DNA of 64,000 bases from Parasponia andersonii (taxonomy: Eukaryota; Streptophyta; Magnoliopsida; Rosales; Cannabaceae), in the NCBI GenBank assembly GCA_002914805.1, contig JXTB01000380.1, forward strand, positions 146,294-210,293, in the 5' to 3' direction. Made by a program: the position numbers and the translations under genes. The notes under the pieces were generated by a model that was not told the DNA's origin, made no database searches, and saw only the letters and a list, made by a program, of their open reading frames with translations. This document shows, piece by piece, positions 60,705 to 64,000 of this stretch (positions within the stretch are counted from its first letter, which is position 1; each line of letters starts with the position of its first letter).

Positions 60705-63478
60705 ATGGCTTCAAATCAAAACCAGGAATTGCAACCCGCTATGGATTCAGAATTAGATTCATTGAGGAGGCAGCTCTGCCTCCCCGGAGGAGTGACGCTT
60801 CAACGGGTTGAAGGCCCTGCAGACTGGTACCTTCACCCTTGCGCCCTCGAGGGTTCCATCGTCTTGGGCAGGAAGCATTTGGACTGTCTGCGATTCCCTC
60901 TTCCTCCCCTAATCCACCAATTTTTTGCCTTGACGGGAATCCATCCGATGCAGCTAAATGCAAATGGGATTATGATTCTGATGGGGCTTTCTACCCTATC
61001 AGTTATCTACAACATGTATATCGACCTGGAGGTGGTATTTTATGCTTATAAGCTTATTCTTATCCCCAAGAAGGGCTCCTACCCCACCTTCTACCTCCAG
61101 CCGCTGCCTGGGCACCACATCTTTTGGGGGTTGCCGCGGTCAGACATACAATGAGACTCTCACGCTAGGCTTTATGCCGTTGGAGGGGCGTGGTGCTCCC
61201 CTTGGGTGAACGGAGAGCATTTCCAAGTCCCCTCAGTCTTCCTGCAGAGTAAGTATTAGGCCATGATCTTTGGGTCTGGGTCCTCTCTCGATATTATTGC
61301 TCATGCTACTTTGTCTTGTACAGCCTCAGCAGAAGAAAGCAGGTTTGAGCCGCACTTGTTGGCTGGGCGGCTCAAGAGCCTGGAGGGGATCATAATCTTC
61401 AGCTCTCTGGGGGAATGCAAGCACATTCAAGCCGTCCTCAACCCCCTGACGATGAACCTAATGCCCAGGATGGTCTCATACCTTCCCTTCCCTTTGGATA
61501 CCTAGGTCATCACCAAGTACCTGAGGAGTCGACTTGACGCCTCCGCCCTGAACTGATTTCGCCGGGACAAAAGCGACCGGACCACCATGGTGAGTCGGCA
61601 GGTTGCGGCTTCGAGCCAGTTGGCGGGCACCAACGATCTGGTAGCACCGTTCAATCATGAGCTCGAGGAGGCCGTGAGGCTTGTGGCCGCGGAGTGCGTC
61701 AGGCTCCGCCAGGAAGAAAACGCCGCCCCCAAAAGGGTTAGGGGTGAGTTTATTTTTAAACCTTTGAATCTTTGTGGGTCGGGCTGCAACCGCAAACTAA
61801 TCTCGTTGTTTGTTTTTCACAGGTTCTGAGATGGGCCCGCCAGCCGGCCCCTCTCCCATCAAAGGGGGTGCCACGGCATCAAAAGCTCAAGCCAAGGCAT
61901 CTGCTGGCCGGCGCCTCACGGTGCATTCAGGAGGAGCAAAACCAGTGGTTCCCCGCTCCGACGTTGGCAGATCTCCACCTGGGGGACCGTCTGCCATCCT
62001 GATCGCACGCGTGGAAGAGACGTCGCCAAGTCCGACTAGGGGGTCTGCAGCAGTGATCTTGCCCACCCCTGACTCTGGTTTGAAGTCAAGTGCTATTAGC
62101 CTCGGTGGAGAGTTCACCGAGCTCAGTGGGGGAGTTCCGAGATTGAAGTCCCGGCTCTCCTCCCCTCCCCTCCCCCGGTCCCTACAAAGCGGCAACGCAA
62201 GGTCGGCTCATCCAATGAGGAAGAGGGCCGGGTGGAGAAGAGGGGTAGGGTCATCCTTTCGTCTGATAGTGACGATGATGGGGCGATGCTGACCCTTCTA
62301 AGGAGAAAGTGATCAGTATGCAGTGGCCAGCCCAGAGGAGGTGCACCGCCTCCCGCCGTGGTCGACGGCGTTCTTGATGGCTCCAGACCTTTCTCGGTCC
62401 CTATCGCTCTTGCTCTGGAGGTGTGCCCAGTGGGCGGAGAGGACGCCCTTATGACCGGCGAGGCGGGGCCACGTTCCCCGGGTGTGGGTGATACTCAAAG
62501 GGATGGTCTAGCCACGGAGCCGGAGCTGGAGGCCCTTACGTCAGAGAATGTCGAGCTCATCACCACCCGCACTCTTGCGCAGGTATGTTACATTCGGGTA
62601 CTTTTATGTTTTTCAACATCTTTGGTAAATGCTGACCCCCTCCTTTGTTGCTTAACTTACAGCTGTCTGCCATCCAGTCCTTCTACTCTGCTCGTGTCAG
62701 GGATCTGACCGAGGAGCTGAGCTCCCGTTCTGCACTAGCCGAGCGCAGCGAGGCCGCCCTCGCCGAATCGAGGTTTGACTTTGATGCATATCGGGGCCTC
62801 GAGGAAGCGAGGGTTAGCAGCACGGTGGCACATGCTATGAATGTCGAGGGAGCCAGAAGCGAGAAGCTAGCTGCGAGATTGGCTCAGGCGGAGGCCGACA
62901 GGCTTGCCCAATCCGAAGCCGCCAGGCTGGCTCAGGGCGAGCTGAGGATCAAGGAGCAAGAGCTACAGAGTGCGGGGGCAGAGATGGGACTGGCCTTTAT
63001 CGCTCGTGACCAGGCTGTTGAGGATGCCAAGGAAGCGAGAAAAGCCGAGGTGGCAGCCAAGCTAGAAGCCCATGCTCTGCAACGCAGACTTGATCAGTCC
63101 CATGAGGTAAACCGATATCTCTTTCTGGACCATAAAAATCTGATGGGTGCTCAGGTGGAGATATCTCGTAAACATTACGAGGACCTTGTTGGTATTAACT
63201 CTTTATTGGTCGACTTATCGCAGTGGTAGGCGGAACTCAGATTGGCGGCGCTGAAGGATAGACTGGCGGATGCGGAGAGGTTAAAAACAAGGTACCAGAA
63301 GCAGGTGGACGTCCTTTCTGCGGAAAGTTACAGGTCTGGCTGGGAGAATAGAGAGTTTGAAAACCACGCTGAGGTGGTGACGCCAGACTAATTTGACGAT
63401 CAGAAAGGCATCGAGAGGGACCACTACTCCATCAAGCACTACATGCAGCAGCTCACCAGCCGAACTGCTGAGGTAACG
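60705..63478 (+). pseudogene. Antisense gene of the deleted Tat element (Transposase_28-like), truncated
   Basis: The ATG at 60705 starts a first exon with the Transposase_28-like domain: 'SLRRQLCLPGGVTLQRVEGP', 'LPPLIHQFFALTGIHPMQLN', 'YPTFYLQPLPGHHIFWGLP'. A TGA at about 61152 replaces the Trp codon of the other copy (TGG to TGA). Exon 2 ('MIFGSGSSLDIIAHATLS', 61263 on) ends at a GTGAGT donor near 61744. Later exons resume after CACAG near 61823 (Ser/Pro-rich) and after TTACAG near 62662, the latter coding a long coiled coil ('ARLAQAEADRLAQSEAARLA'). It is cut at 63478, after a GAG-GTAACG donor-like site, by the deletion. The tail present in the copy at 21927 is missing. Function unknown. 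Confidence 0.8.
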
Positions 63479-63487
63479 GGTCCCACA

Positions 63488-64000
63488 CAACCTACAAAGT
63501 CAATATATTATAAATGGTAATCTTTAAACAAAAGAAATTGATGAAATCATTCCTATTATAAAAAGATTTTAAAATATACAATCCTCACCATCTTTAATCA
63601 CGAAAAATATTTGGAAATATTCAGCAGATTAATTGATCATTTAAGATTGAAAATTGACTGATTAATTGATCTCATTTTTTTTTTATTTTTTAAATTTCAT
63701 AACAATTAATGTTGTAGCATTGACAACATTTTAGGCAATGATCTTTTCATGAACAGTAGCTTTCACACTATCACTGAGGTAGCCATTTTCATATGGCAGA
63801 TCATCCTCTACTCTATTGGTGATACATTGGCCCAAATTTCTCAAGGATGGCTTTCACATATCAATATAGGTAGCTTTTTCTGATCATAAGGCATGTATGA
63901 ATATTGAAGCTGAGATCAAGATAATACATATGTCATTCAACAATCAATCAAAATTTCTCAAATTTTTCTAGTGAATATTTCAAAACAATTTTCAAGAGAA
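63488..64000. other. AT-rich DNA beyond the deleted Tat element
   Basis: No gene is recognised. Its composition matches 57100-59541, so it may be the other side of the older retroelement into which the Tat element inserted (inference). Confidence 0.5.

Larger units (their letters stand above)
59542..63487 (-). mobile_element. Internally deleted Tat-type element
   Basis: On the minus strand it has only its 3' end: antisense gene (plus strand, from 60705), purine tract and 3' LTR (60364 down to 59542). At 63475-63487 the sequence AACGGGTCCCACA equals the outermost 13 bases of the LTR (compare 60352-60364) and stops exactly where an LTR would stop. One deletion therefore removed gag-pol, the tandem arrays and nearly all of the other LTR. 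The flanking pentamers CAGGC and CAACC match at only three of five bases, so a target duplication is not proven. Confidence 0.8.

Noticed and set aside
59537..63492. Target-site duplication CAGGC/CAACC around the deleted Tat element
   Set aside because: Only three of five bases agree, which chance could give.

Overview
The window is eudicot plant nuclear DNA: an AT-rich background, GT-AG introns, telo-box motifs upstream of one gene, and dense LTR retrotransposons and MITE-like elements. I cannot name the species. Three host genes look intact. They are TRM1, a tRNA m2,2G26 methyltransferase (12 exons, minus strand, 6412-11367), an intronless SCL3-like GRAS regulator (minus strand, 26517-27860), and an R2R3-MYB (3 exons, plus strand, 53397-54743). 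No operon-like or pathway link among them is visible.

The rest is mostly mobile DNA. Positions 1-4724 hold a decayed Ty1/copia element on the minus strand, entering from the left edge. Positions 13386-26241 hold a nearly complete but stop-ridden Ty3/gypsy element of the Tat type, between TRM1 and the GRAS gene. It has LTRs of 815 and 829 bp, gag-pol with a second RNase H, two tandem-repeat arrays (about 112 and 74 bp periods), and a multi-exon antisense gene beside the 3' LTR. A relative lies at 59542-63487 in the opposite orientation. A large deletion has fused the middle of its antisense gene to the last 13 bp of its other LTR. It sits beside a broken antisense-type 'plant transposon protein' gene (57905-59242) in older AT-rich DNA.

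Positions 29782-31011 and 40211-40739 are non-autonomous Mutator-like elements with 9-bp target duplications. Positions 32198-33324 are a hAT-like element with a perfect 8-bp duplication. A third family has long LTRs (about 2.5 kb, TGTAAA...GTCGTGACA) and occurs three times: a solo LTR with perfect AGTGT target duplications (35365-37848), a two-LTR element (in the gap near 41900 to 51898), and a truncated copy (55389-57116).

Assembly quality needs care. There is a 765-N gap (41351-42115). Single-N joins at 37904 and 44137 are each flanked by near-identical duplicated sequence of 1.4 and 0.9 kb, and another lies inside the 74-bp array at 20706. The stretch about 45130-46330 appears corrupted when compared with its sister LTR. 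I found no wholly new system. The most unusual material is the antisense, intron-containing gene carried by the two Tat elements, and the structure of the deleted copy.
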